NCBI GenBank assembly: GCA_944739405.2
Contig: OX123182.2
Coordinates: 101,411,279-101,475,278 of the forward strand
Origin: Euclidia mi
Lineage: Eukaryota; Arthropoda; Insecta; Lepidoptera; Erebidae
Direction of reading: 5' to 3'
DNA: 64,000 nt
A program made the position numbers and the translations under genes. Under the pieces are notes generated by a model. The model saw only the letters and a program-made list of their open reading frames with translations. It was not told where the DNA came from and searched no databases. This document shows, piece by piece, positions 32,738 to 43,862 of this stretch. The stretch's first letter is position 1, and each line of letters starts with the position of its first letter.

Positions 32738-33036
32738 ATAGGGTAGTTTCCAGGGTCAAAATAATTACATTTTATTTAGTCCGTATTTTAGGTTATAAAA
32801 AAATATTGGACACGTATTTTTTTATTTTTTCAATTAAATAAGAAATAACAAAGATGTAGCCCATTAAAGTTACGTGTGACGTCATCTAGTGCAGCACGGC
32901 GTGACGTTATACGTAACTTTAATGAGCTATATCTTGGTAATTTTTGGTTTAATTTACAAATAAAAAATACGTATCGCTTATTTTTGAATAATCTAAAGGA
33001 CGGACTTATAATTTTTTTTTTGTCAACTAGCCTATT
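32738..33036. mobile_element. Fold-back MITE, AATAGGG family, copy 1
   Basis: The ends ATAGGGTAGTTTCC (left) and CTAGCCTATT (right) are inverted, and the central arms ATTAAAGTTACGTGTGACGT and ACGTTATACGTAACTTTAAT pair almost perfectly. The internal words match in mirror order over about 300 bp. No coding. Confidence 0.6.
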
Positions 33037-33204
33037 CACAATTACGTTATAAATATTACTTTAAAGGGAAATTTACTAATATTATGATACAAAAATATAA
33101 GTATGGTCACTAAAGCTTTTGAAAAAGAAACAGCCTTATATTATTTTCACGTCTCAATACATCTTTACAAATAATGTATTGAGGCGCTTTATAGTACACT
33201 AGAG

Positions 33205-33408
33205 GACGCCAGCAGCTACGCTTGCATTTTTTTAATTTTCCCGTTTTGGCCGATCCCGTGGGAATTTCAGGAAATCCCTTCTTAGAGCACCCCAACGGTC
33301 CATAAGGAACATACATGCCAAATTTAGGCTTCCTGCGCCCAATAGTTTCGGCTGTAGCGTGTCTGTCAGTCAGTCAGTAACGCAAGGATTTTATATATTA
33401 AGATAAAT
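33205..33408 (+). repeat. Y-family repeat, complete short copy
   Basis: Starts GGACGCCAGCAGCTACGC, includes CCGATCCCGTGGGAATTTCA, GGAACATACATGCCAAATTT, TTTCGGCTGTAGCG, GTCTGTCAGTCAGTCAGTAA and ends ATTTTATATATTAAGATAAA. No tandem units. Confidence 0.7.
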
Positions 33409-34225
33409 GACTTGGCAAGTTAATTTGACAGAATAAGACAATTTATAGGCATCGCTCACTGGACAGCACGGAGTTGTTTAAGCGGTAATCTCGTCGCTTG
33501 TAAATATACACATATATATATATATATTTACATCCCCATGTTGATATTGCGTCCTACATGGCGGTTTTTACCGATGATGTTGCGTCCGACTGACTTGTTG
33601 CCTCCTGTATACGGACGCAAGATTGACCATCTCTCAAATTCAGCCAGGAGCCATCTAAAGATCAGTACAATGCATGGGTGAAATATTGGCATGGACGTAG
33701 TTTTGTCACGAGAGTGAATTTCGGCGTATTCTTTAGTTCCGCAGTGAGCCGCGCGAATTTTAGAGGCCGCTACTGAGAGGTGTATATTAATGGCGTATAT
33801 TCATTATTTTGGTTACATACATCATGCCGATAATATTGCTTCCGTAATTCTTATTCAGTATAATAAAAAGTTTTTATCGATTCTAATTAGCGATTTAATT
33901 GCGTCCAACAAAACGGCGCAAATACGGAGATGGCTAGTGTGAGGGGGCGGAGTTAGCACGCGGGTTGCAACCTGTTAGAGGCCCGCAGCGTAATTTTGTT
34001 TACACCGTATTGACTAGCCAGCCGGGGCGGATGCAAAAACACTTGTGGTGTGAACTGGAAGTAAAATAACCAGCAACATGAAAAGAAGTGCCAGGTTACT
34101 TTCATTTACAAGTAACTAGTATCATAAAGTTCAATTAAAATGATTTATAGGTAAATGAGTATTTTTAAGTAAATAACTTATGAAGTAAATAACTTGTAAT
34201 CAAATTGTAAGCTGAGAGTAAATAT
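33409..34225. other. Unassigned, AT microsatellite and GC-rich patch
   Basis: A short (AT)n run at about 33512-33526. A moderately GC-rich block at about 33940-34035 (GGGGCGGAGTTAGCACGCGG) may be part of a repeat I do not recognise. Confidence 0.35.
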
Positions 34226-34227
34226 TA

Positions 34228-34490
34228 TACATACATACATATCGTCACGCCTTTTATCCCCAAAGGGGTAGGCAGAGGTGTATTTCTACACCCACTTTTC
34301 GCCAGATATACTTTAGTCCCACGTAATAAGGGGCGAGCCTATTGCCGTACCGGGCACATTTCCAGACTGCGTGCTGCTACTGAGAATTTCGTGACAGAAA
34401 AACCCAATAACACTGCCCGACCCAGGAATCGAACCCGGGACCTCCCGATCCCACGCGCACATTTATGTCGCGAGACCAACGAGGCAGTCG
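34228..34490 (-). mobile_element. tRNA-headed SINE with RTE-like tail
   Basis: On the minus strand: CTGCCTCGTTGGTCTCGCGA (box A region), GGTTCGATTCCTGGGTCGGG (box B), GTGCCCGGTACGGCAATAGG, CTCTGCCTACCCCTTTGGGG and a TATGTATGTATG tail. Same family as 19980 and 51288. Confidence 0.75.
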
Positions 34491-34600
34491 TATAGGGTTT
34501 GATGTCGAGTTTTCCGTCTCTATGCAAAGATGGTATTTGCATCGTGTTATCCCTTAGTCGCCTCTTACGACACCCACGAGAAGATCACACGGCAAAAAAT
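34491..34600 (-). repeat. X-family fragment
   Basis: On the minus strand it contains GTGGGTGTCGTAAGAGGCGA, the signature word of X. Confidence 0.45.
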
Positions 34601-35106
34601 AAATATTATATTTCTTGAAAATATACCAAGAAATGTAGGGTAGGTATGTTTTGTCTACGTAACTCGTACTTCCTTCAATAAAACAATTTTTTGCTAAATT
34701 AGGTAAAGCTATCAACAAAAGCTTTACCTACATATAATTGACAATAATAAACATAACTATCAAACGATGTAACAACATTCCTTCTTTAAGTGAAAGGGTG
34801 CATTTGTAAGAAAACCTACTTTTTACCTCAAATTTGTTTACGCATATTTTACGGTTTTATTTAGCTTGACCAGTTTATTTGTTTGTTTGGGTCAAATTTA
34901 CAACAAAAATATGTCTAGTGTTGTTGATTAACTTGATTGAATCGCGAAAAAAATTGTAATTTTATGATTATGGTCTTAATATTGTACTTAGTAACTCGGC
35001 AAAAATAAAGCTTGATGGTATTACCGATACAATTTCTTTCTTCTTGATGCTTCCTTAGTTGGGCCCCTTGATGGCCCTTGGTTACTTCCCTTGATGCCAC
35101 CTTGGT
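34601..35106. other. No gene recognised
   Basis: A small inverted repeat AGGTAAAGCT / AGCTTTACCT lies at about 34701-34730. Nothing else is supportable. Confidence 0.35.
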
Positions 35107-35261
35107 TATAGGTCGCGCCACACAAGTTAGCGGATGTTAAATAAGCTACCAGCTGCGCAATATCCATCAACGCGGAGCTTTATGTGAGGTTCAGTCAGGA
35201 TTGGATATTGCGCAGCTTGTAGCTAACTTCACATTCACCAACTTGTGTGGCGCGGCCTATA
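35107..35261. mobile_element. 151-bp fold-back MITE with TA target duplication
   Basis: TAGGTCGCGCCACACAAGTT at the left pairs with AACTTGTGTGGCGCGGCCTA at the right (35109 and 35259 ends) with one mismatch, and TA flanks both sides. Inner arms around GCTGCGCAATATCCA also pair. Tc1/mariner-type mobilisation is likely from the TA duplication. Confidence 0.7.
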
Positions 35262-35844
35262 CGTCCCTTATTATTTTCTGCTTGCTTCCCTTGATGCCTC
35301 GCCCGACATCCACTGGTTGTCTTTATATATTTTTTTACTCGTCTAACCTGTTATGATGATCGTGAAGTGAGTGGGTCAGTTGTCGGTGACTAATTATTTT
35401 TCACCAAAGATGGCACACAACCGATTTTAATCGTGTACAAAATTCGAATAGTTCACTCGAGTTGATATATACTACTCAAAACAAAATAAGGGCCACTAGT
35501 TTATTTACATTTAAGTGCACTTTAGTAAACTGAAAGTGACTGATAAGTAGCATTATATTGATATTACGAACTCTTTGGTGTTTGATCTCTTTTATGCTGG
35601 TGTTCGTGTTCCTAATTTGAAAAGTATTGGTCATCATTCCAAGAAAAAAAAAAAAATGTTATTCTTAAGTTTTTCTTCGATTGTCTTCCTAACTTGTCTC
35701 GGTTATTTTAGGAAAAATGTTTTACTTTTCAATTTTAATTTATTCATTTATCATCTCGCGTTAATCATGCCACCATTACGAAGGCACATGGATACAATTA
35801 CGGCAACCAGAGCCATAACTATGATTCAAGAATGTTTCTTCTTT
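35262..35844. other. Left flank of the Tc1 remnant, unassigned
   Basis: Probably includes the transposon's 3' untranslated part and left terminus. I could not match a terminal inverted repeat to the right side. Confidence 0.35.
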
Positions 35845-36780
35845 TTAGTAACGAGTATGTCCTCCTCTCTTAGCAATACACTCCAGAAGCCTTGTGTGCA
35901 TACTCTGGATCAAATTCCTCACTTTTTCATCTGGAATCTCTTCCCAGGCACGTTTTAAAGCGTCAATCAGCTGCTGTTGATTGTAGACCCCTTGCTCATT
36001 CATCCTAACCCTTCGTTTCAATTGGTCCCACAATTGCTCGATTGGAATTAAATCCAGACTGTTGACAGAATGGCTGGCCATGGTAATACCTCTTTTGGTG
36101 TGGTTTGTTTGGGTCGATCGAGCTGTGTGTGCACGGGGGTATTGTCTTGCTTCAGGATGAATCCAGGCCCCACTCCCTGTGCAAATGGGATCAATTGAGG
36201 CCTGATGACATCCTCGATATAACGTTCTGCGGTTACGGTACCCGCATTTAAAATGGTAAAATGGAGCTCGGTTTTACCGTGTAAACTAATCCCACCCCAA
36301 ACCATTACGTTGGGACCACCAAAACGGTCAACTTCGTGGATGCAGGACTCCGTAAACCACTCGCCGCGTGGTCTCCACACCCTAACACGCCGATCATCAT
36401 TGAAAAACTTTACTTTGCATTCGTCTGTAAAAAGCACCTTGCCCCACTGATTAATCCCCCAGTTCAAATACTGACGGGAGAATCTTAAACGGTTTGCACG
36501 TTGAACCCTGGTCAGAGGAATTAGAACAACTCGTCGTCTTGACATTTGCTGGTCGCCGTGCAATCGATTAAGTACGTATAGTTTGATCACTGACACGGGT
36601 ACCCGTTGTCAGCCGGTGTTGTAACTTACGGCCCGTAACTGTACGATCACGACGAGCCCTTAGTTGGATCTTAGACCGATCCTCGTGCGCCGTTGTTACA
36701 CGAACTCTACCTGAACCGGGTCGCGTATTTACAAAGCCTATACTATTTGAGTCACGAGTCAGACTCTAATAGAATAGCTT
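35845..36780 (-). pseudogene. Tc1-like DD34E transposase, frameshifted
   Basis: Minus-strand pieces in order: an HTH region around TGRKLQHRLTTGT (36600-36780), a frameshift near 36580, RRRVVLIPLTRVQRANRLRFS, VLFTDECKVKF (first catalytic Asp), GGPNVMVWGGIS and LKQDNTPVH (second Asp). A second frameshift near 36130, an extra AC in an ACACAC run, precedes DLIPIEQLWDQL (catalytic Glu) and the end AKRGGHTRY. Counting through the second shift gives 34 residues between Asp and Glu, the Tc1 spacing. The enzyme cuts and pastes DNA transposons into TA sites. This copy retains all three catalytic residues but two frameshifts kill it. Terminal inverted repeats were not found. Confidence 0.85.
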
Positions 36781-36979
36781 TTGTTTATGCATATTACACG
36801 ACAATACCAAATATATCTCAGTAAAAATATTGACTCAAATGGATTAGATTTTTGCCTTGATATTTTCAAAGACAATACACGTACAAAACCTAGTACAGTA
36901 TGATTCATATTCACTCAAATACGATACTCTCTTAGTTATACATATACGATATTCTCTTAGTTAGATATTAAACATTCAG
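36781..36979. other. AT-rich, tandem GATAYTCTCTTAGTTA word twice
   Basis: GATACTCTCTTAGTTA at about 36923 and GATATTCTCTTAGTTA at about 36949 form a short direct repeat. No other feature. Confidence 0.4.
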
Positions 36980-37014
36980 ACGTCTAGGTTATCCATATGG
37001 AATAACCTAGACGT
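36980..37014. repeat. Palindrome at the 5' end of an RTE-like LINE
   Basis: ACGTCTAGGTTAT at 36980-36992 and its exact inverse at 37002-37014 flank CCATATGG. The right arm is part of the LINE reading frame; the left arm is an inverted copy of it. Confidence 0.75.
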
Positions 37015-37477
37015 TATGCACCTGGAACCCGACATCCTAAGATCGGAGATAGTAACGGCCATTGGATCGTTAAAAACTAACAAAGCGCCAGGTCTCGATC
37101 AAATTACAGCTAAAGTGTTGAAGGCTCTGGGTGAAAAAGGTGTTGACACACTGCACAACATCTGCAACCACGTATAGTGGAATGGCAAGTGGCCCAAGGC
37201 CCATAAAAGGTTCGACCAAAAAATGTGATCATTATCGCACACTCGCTTTAATTTGTCACGCAAGCAAAGTCCTGTTAGACATCATAAACAACCGGGTCCG
37301 GTATTATATTGACTGGCAGATCAAGCAAGAACAGGCCGGTTTTGTCAAGTGAAAAGGCACGCGTGTACAAATATTAAACGTCAGGCAAATTGTGGAAAAA
37401 TGCTACGAGTTCGACACACCTGTCATAATGTGCTTCGTCAACTATAGTAAGGCATTGGACTGTGTCAACTGGGACTG

Positions 37478-38767
37478 TCTATTTTTATTTATTTAGGTTT
37501 GCTAACAATTGTAACAGTCATACAAGCAATTATTATAAACATCTTACGATCTACAGTAACAGTTACATCCAATTATAAGCAAACACCACTTCCACTTACA
37601 ATAACAAACATAAGTTAGTATTACTAATAACAAGTTAAAAAAGTACGGATTACAGTTCAGTTTTTTTTTTACATAGCATACCTTTTCCTGATACAAAAAT
37701 TCGCCAAGCATACAGAAATACATTTATAAGAAAGTATTACATTTTATAGTTTTGCGATATTTAGTAAGAGAATCAGCAAATATATCAACATCGTGATTGC
37801 AGAGGTTAAGTAGCTTGCACATGTGAGGGACAGGAGAGGTAGAGCCTGAAACGGTTTTTCTGAGTGGCGGATAAAGGAGACTGATGTATACTCCAGGATA
37901 TTTGTATGGCACTCTAAAATTTATTCTATGAAAGAGTTGTGTACAGTCAATTTTGTTGCGGACAAGTTTAAATAAGAAAACCAGGTCTAAATATTTTCTT
38001 CTCTTTTCAAGTGTTTCCATCCTGTATTTTTTTAAGTTTATCCTGATAAGAAACCATTCTTGGGAAACGCGGAGGCGACAAGTGCCACAGAAATCTTTTT
38101 TGAATTCTTTCTAGCCTGAAAATATGAACGGCATAATGCGGTCGCCAAACTACACTACAGTATTCTAAATAACTTCTCACAAAACTATTGTATAACAAAA
38201 ATGTTGTATGAGGCTTGCGAAAATCCTTTCCATTTGTTACAATAAAGCCCAGAGATCTAGATGCTGTCCTAATGATCATTTCCAAATGCGGTACAAAGGT
38301 TAACTTTTTGTCTAACAAAACGCCTAAATCTCTAACACAATCACATTCACTTAATTCTAAGCCGTTGATCGAGTATTTAGATGTTATTTGGTCAATCTCA
38401 CGAGTAAACTTCATAAACTGACATTTATTTGGATTCAATGGCATACCATTGTTATGACACCATATAGACAACGAATCCAGATCTTTCTGAAGAAGTAGGG
38501 CCTCATTAAGTGACTCTACAGGCTTAAAGATTTTATTTTAGATCATATGCGAATAGCAGGGCAGGGGTGAAAGCAGTCCGGCAGGTCATTGATAAACATA
38601 TTAAATAATAATGGCCCTAAGTGTGATCCTTGAGGCACTCCTGAAGTTATGGAGCGTGTGGATGATTTGAAGCCATTCAATACAACCTTGGAGTCACGAT
38701 AGCTTAAGTATGATTTTATCCACTTGTAGATTGGTCCACCAAATCTGTACATACATAATTTTTCTAT
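37478..38767 (-). pseudogene. Jockey-like LINE inserted in the RTE-like LINE
   Basis: Minus strand, 5' to 3': [24 protein letters not shown] block with [14 protein letters not shown] (38752-38543), a damaged catalytic box reading FAYD, then NNGMPLNPNKCQFMKFTR, DLGVLLDKKLTFVPHLE, YLEYCSVVWRPHY and a C-terminal RRKYLDLVFLFKLVRNK segment (to 37724). The tail on the left is an AATAAATAAA run. TCTAT occurs at both junctions (37478-37482, 38763-38767), a possible target duplication. It is 5'-truncated within RT and has frame breaks near 38500 and 38010. Clade is from the GVPQGS and KKLTF wording; the CR1 group is the alternative. Confidence 0.7.
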
Positions 38768-39675
38768 GGAGGGTCTTATCAGAACTGGGTGTACCTCATC
38801 ACTTGATTACACTTCTGCAATTTTTATATCACAAGAACCAAAGTGTGGTGAGGATCGACGGTACGAAATCTAAACCATTCAGTTTTGAAAAAGGAGTTTG
38901 ACATGGCTCCGTCATTTCACCCATCCTATTCAATATAAACAGTGAATATATAGTGAGGTGTACTTGCGATAGCTGGGAGGGAGGCATCACCGTTGGTGGA
39001 CGCAAAATCTGTAATTTGCTTTATGCAGACAAATCTGCCTTGCTAGCGTCAGATGACGCCGAGATGATCACCTTACTGGATAGGATGGAGCGCATCAGCA
39101 GTGAACTAGGTCTCTCTATAAACAGATCCAAAACGAAAATCATGGTCATAGATCGCACAGGCAAGCTTGAGCCCACTGGGTCACTCAATTTAGAGACGGT
39201 TAACAGCTTTATATACCTGGGTTCAAGCATTAGTAATAATGGTTCTTGTGAATCTGAGCTGCGAAGAAGGATCGGGATGGCAAAAGGAAACATGGCACTG
39301 CTGTCAAAGATATGTAAAGAATATCTCTCTGAAAACCGAGATCAATCTTGTATGCACTCTGGTGTTCTCCACATTCTTGTATGGCGCAGACACATGGTAC
39401 TTGAAGAAAGATGACCGTGATCGCACTGATGCTTTCGAGATGTGGTGCTGGAGGAAGATGCTGGACATCAACTGGACAGCACACCGCACCAACGTATCGA
39501 TCATACAGGAGCTCAAGATCCAGACGAGGCTTTCCACCATCTGCCTGCACAGAGTTCTAAGGTACTTCAGGCACATTGCGAGGAAAGACAGTGATAACTT
39601 GGAAAAGTTAATAATCACTGGCAAAGTGGAAGTAAAAAGACCGAGAGGCAGAAGCCCGATACGTTAGATCGACCA

Positions 39676-39736
39676 GATCCGCACGACTCTTAACACCACT
39701 GTATCGTGTGCCGTGGTGTTAAGAGTCGTGCGGATC
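39676..39736. repeat. 24-bp perfect inverted repeat within the LINE 3' coding end
   Basis: The arm GATCCGCACGACTCTTAACA, continuing to 39699, is the exact inverse of 39713-39736, with a 13-nt loop. The right arm is an extra segment compared with the expected protein. Confidence 0.85.
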
Positions 39737-40393
39737 GCTCTCCACTCAGCAGCAGATAGGAATAGATGGCAGGAAGTGGTCCACAATAGACTGTTTCCAC
39801 GAGGTGGTCAAGACCCTCAGCATTGAGAAAACCGACGCGAGAAGAAGGTTCTCCAATCTCGAGTAAATAGGTAGGCAGGTATCTTCTGCGTTAGTGTGCT
39901 ACAACCTCGACATCATATTTGCTTAACGTCAGGCAGTACGTAGTACATCGATATGGTTAGAACAAAAATGCCAACTCAATTATGACTGTAATAAGCATTT
40001 TTTATCCTGGACACAGACAATATAATACCCTAGTCCTGGATAACGCTCGTATAAGGGCCCAATTCTGCTATTTTAGATGACATCGACATCATATTTTGAA
40101 TGGAATGAGATTATATTTTGAATTGACTCAAAATCGGTATTCTGCTACACAATGTCATTCTATTCTTATTTCGATATATTCAATTTAATGTCAAAAATCC
40201 TGACATGAGTAGGTATTGCCATTAATGAAATAATTAACTTTATTGCTGGTAATTTGATGTTACAGCGTTGCCTATGATTTGTTTTTTATGTAATATGCCC
40301 GCAAGTACGCTCTCACATTTTATTTCAATTTAACAGTTCCTTACGATCTGGTAGATGTTTCGGGAAATCTCTTCTTAACCAGGGACCGTAAGG

Positions 40394-41097
40394 GTGCAGC
40401 ACAGCGTTGCCAGATCTACGGATTTGTCCGTAGATCTACGGATTTTTGGTCTTGTCTACGGACCTACGGATTTTTCTAGCAAATCTACGGATGTTTGTTC
40501 GATTTCATTCACCCGACGCAAACAATAGTATACATATTGAAAACAAGCAGTCAGCAACAAAAAAGTAGTCCTGCGACCTGCGTTTCTATGATAATTTGTG
40601 CGTAATACAATACCTACATCATACCACCATAGATAAGGCCAAAGAAAACTATTTAGTTGATTATAGTGACTAACTTAAAACGGAATCGTCGTTAAAGGAA
40701 TAACAAACGGAATGAAGGCGATTGTCATTTGTCTGTCATTGTCAATGTCAACTTATCGGTATAGAAAAATATTTTCTTTTGGTTGGGTTGACTAACTACG
40801 ACGAGGCTGTGTTGTTTTCTTGTTGCTGAATATAAAATCATCGTAGAATTTTTCGTTTATTTGCACTAAAATGGAAAATAGTAGTAGTGAGAGTGATGAT
40901 GGCAGCGACACTGGAACAATTTTTAAATTTCTTTACCAACAAGGAATTTGGCTTTAGGTTATTCCATCTATAAATCATCTGTAAAAAATGTCCGTAGATC
41001 TACGGATTTTTATAGAGGCAGTCTACGGAAATTTACGGATTTTTGGGCGTAGACCTACGGATTTTTAAAAATTGGATCTGGCAACACTGGTGCAGCA
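40394..41097 (+). mobile_element. Non-autonomous hAT element with 8-bp target duplication
   Basis: The element 40402-41089 (688 bp) begins CAGCGTTGCCAGATC and ends with the inverse CAGTGTTGCCAGATC (one mismatch). GTGCAGCA is duplicated outside (40394-40401, 41090-41097), and MITE copy 1 has the uninterrupted site GGGTGCAGCATACGG. The 8-bp duplication and CAGTGTTGCCA end define hAT. The word CTACGGATTT and variants recur many times near both ends, like subterminal transposase sites. A short frame at 40871-40957 (MENSSSESDDGSDTG) may be the start of the lost transposase gene. Confidence 0.9.
40871..40957 (+). pseudogene. 28-codon frame inside the hAT element
   Basis: ATG at 40871 reads MENSSSESDDGSDTGTIF and stops at TAG. 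The acidic start resembles transposase N-termini; it is probably a deletion remnant of the autonomous element. No domain visible. Confidence 0.3.
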
Positions 41098-41567
41098 TAC
41101 GGTCCTCGAGGAACGTACATGCCAATTTTTAGCATCTTGTGCCCAGTAGATTCGGCTGTGCATTGCTGTTAGTCAGGGAATTGTGAATGAAATTTATATA
41201 TACAGATGATACTACCTAGCAGTGCAATCTGGCAGTCTATAATACTAACCAGTACCATTTTAGTAAATGAATTTATTCGTTGGATTGTGAGAGATTTTTT
41301 GATACATAATCAATAATGTTACGTACGATTTGAAATCGAACATTCAAAATATGGGTGTTTTGAATATGTGTATTTACAGTTTGACGTTTGTCTTTGTACA
41401 AGAATATATTTAGCAGAATACTGTTTATGTATTGTTCAACTCTCAATATATTCGCAATATCATTTCAATGTCTCTTAATTTAGGAGAATACCATTATGAC
41501 GTAAATATGATATTGACATCATATCGAAACTGCATTTTGAACAAATATAATTAGCAGAATTGGGCCC

Positions 41568-42640
41568 CAGGGTGCACGGCATTGAACCTAAAAAAGTCGA
41601 GCAAAAAAGCTCAGTCGTTAGTTTTACATTTACCGAAGCCATTCAGGCCATTTTCAAGTCTCTGTAACTTCGTTCTGGATAGAGCTAGACATCTGAACAT
41701 TTCATTATCAAGAGAAAATCTTTATAATAATAGTAGATTGTATGACAAGGGAGCAAAATGGTATTTTTACGGCGAGGGCGCTACTTTGAACCACGAGTGA
41801 AGCGAAGGATTCTGCTGGGTTCAAAATACATTGCCCGAGGAAAAAATAATTTGCTGTCGAGTCATATACTCTACTTTTCATGCCCTTTCTATGAGAAAAT
41901 AAATAAGAGACGGTGTTATGTAATTAATGAATATATTAAATAAAATTAGACGTGTGAATTTAAGTTAAAACAATTACAAATTTATATTTTACTCCTTCAC
42001 AACTCGACGTAGAACTCATTATTTTTGCAAAATGTAATAAAGTATGTTCCTTCTGATTACGAGAACAGAGTCGTAATTCGCGCACTGTTTTTTGTAAGCG
42101 CGGGTCACGCCCGTGCAGCCAACGTACCAGCCAGTTATTTACACAATTTACGTTCGACTTCTATGAATGATATACGTTCCAAATTCAAATCACTTTTCCG
42201 CCCGCTAAAAAGTGCTTAACAGAAAAGAGCTATTTTGCTCCAACTAAAAGAGGAACAAAGCGACACTTTTCGAATAGAAGGGATAAAAAATATATTACAG
42301 AGTTTCATCCAAATCGAACTAGTACTTTAAAATTATTGATTGTCACACTCACTCAACGGTCTTCATAAAATTCTAAAGTATTTCTAGCAGACATAGGTAC
42401 AAGCTTGTAATTTTGATGATCATGATCATTAAGCCCAAAAAAATCCTTAAACCTTTAGGAAAAATTCAAACAAATGTACCTTTTTAATTTTGGTCTAGTT
42501 TTCATATTTTAGAATCTACACAAATAAGTTTGTGAACCTTTGTAGTACGTGGATTAGGTATTAATTACTCCACCAAGATAACTTTGCGGTTTAGAATTCG
42601 GAATTCAGTTTATGTCCCTACTAGATTCAAATATTTTTGG
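41568..42640. other. Unassigned; possible repeat around GGCGCTACTTTGAACCACGAG
   Basis: The phrase GGGCGCTACTTTGAACCACG near 41776 followed by GAAGCGAAGGATTC is a wording I vaguely recall from dispersed lepidopteran repeats. Open frames at 41582-41800 and 42025-42219 show no recognised similarity. Confidence 0.3.
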
Positions 42641-42654
42641 CTATCTCGAAGTAC

Positions 42655-43150
42655 TCGTAGGGTAGGATCAGGGTAGGGAACGGGCAGGCACCGGGAAGGG
42701 ACCGGCGAGGAGCACGGGTGTAGGTGCATAAGTCGCGGCCCGGGGGGTGGGGTTTCACGGGTGGAGGGCATAGGTTGGGGTTCACAGGTGAGGACACGGG
42801 TGGGGGTTTACGGGTGAGGACAAGGGTGGGGGTTCACTGGTGAGGGCACGGGGGGGTTCACGGGTGGAGTACATAAGTGGGGATACAGGTGCGAACTCAT
42901 GGGTGGCGGGTGGTGGTTCACGGGTGTAGGCACGGGTAGGGGTTCACGGATGAGGGCAAGGGTAGGGGTTCACGGATGAGGCCAAGGGTGGGAGTAAACG
43001 GGTGAGGCCACGGGTGGTGGTTCACTGGTGAAGGCACGGGTTGTGGTTCACGGGTGAGGGCACGGGTAGGGGTTCACGGGTGTGGGCACTGTTGGGGGCA
43101 CGGATGGGGTACGGATGGAGGTTCACGGATGGTGGTCACGGTGGGATGCA
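42655..43150. repeat. GC-rich minisatellite, period about 26-27 bp
   Basis: Units of the form GGGGTTCACGGGTGAGGGCA with a CGGGTG-rich remainder repeat roughly 15-18 times with substitutions. One strand is strongly G-rich (runs of GGG and GGGGG). The apparent frame 43041-43304 is a by-product of this composition. Confidence 0.8.
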
Positions 43151-43813
43151 GGGTAGAATAACACCCCAGGAGGAGAGATGTTTGATAAAGACCATCACTA
43201 GAAAAAAGAAGTTAGATTTCAACAAAAACATTACATGTAAAAAGAACAACAACTTGAGCAACAGTTCTTCAGTATATAGTTGTGAGATCAAATATGGCAA
43301 CTAATGGTAGGTACCATTCGAAACGGTCATGACGGCTGGAACACGAGAGTGTACGGTATCGATAAATATATCTGTTTAGGAGGAAGCAGCATTATCAACA
43401 CAATAATAATATATGGACTATATACAGAAAAAATATTCGGTATCAATATAACCTGTAATGTAGTAGGAAGTCATTTAATTAATGGAATGCTTATATTAAA
43501 TACAGGAAAATAAACGGATGCGATATAAACTTAAATTTAGATGGATGTAGGATAATCTGTAATACACATAGAACATATTCAGAAATATACAGTGCGTCAC
43601 ATTATTTCCATGGTGAACGGACGCCAGAAACCAGCGAGAATTATTTGAAATTGAATATCTTCATTTCATGTCTAATCAAAATTTCTTGCTGATAATGGAA
43701 TTCAAAAGACAAAAATGTAACTATATTCGCACAATTAACAATTGAAATCTCATTAACAGTGGTAGACGCCACAAGGTTGGACTTTGAAAAGACGCAAGAA
43801 GTCTTCCGGGATT

Positions 43814-43815
<2 letters not shown>
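43151..43815. other. No gene recognised
   Basis: AT-rich, no supportable feature before the TA microsatellite. Confidence 0.4.

Positions 43816-43860
<45 letters not shown>
43816..43860. repeat. (AT)n microsatellite
   Basis: About 44 bp of uninterrupted AT dinucleotides, directly before the next remnant. Confidence 0.95.

Positions 43861-43862
<2 letters not shown>

Larger units (their letters stand above)
36993..39900 (+). pseudogene. RTE-like LINE reverse transcriptase, split by another LINE
   Basis: The left part (37000-37482) reads SEIVTAIGSLKTNKAPGLDQ, a broken stretch with KGSTKKCDHYRT, then VRYYIDWQIKQEQAGFVK and an ALDCVNWDCL end. The right part (38763-39900) resumes with [19 protein letters not shown], then KNQSVVRIDGTKS, a stop, and NLLYADKSALLAS, where the usual YADD is YADK. 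It ends with FIYLGSSISNNGS, FLYGADTWYLKK, LRYFRHIARKD and RPRGRSPIR. The join across the insertion is seamless. Stops and shifts are frequent. The wording matches endonuclease-reverse transcriptases of RTE type common in Lepidoptera. The endonuclease half is missing, so the copy is 5'-truncated. Confidence 0.8.
40055..41567 (+). mobile_element. GGGCCC-ended MITE, copy 2, complete ends
   Basis: GGGCCCAATTCTGCT at 40055 is the exact inverse of AGCAGAATTGGGCCC ending at 41567. Without the hAT insertion it is about 817 bp. It contains the same Y-family segment as copy 1 (about 40340-41205, interrupted). No transposase coding. Target duplication not clear. Confidence 0.8.

Noticed and set aside
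43041..43304. Gly-rich protein
   Set aside because: The frame runs along a G-rich minisatellite and is a composition artefact.
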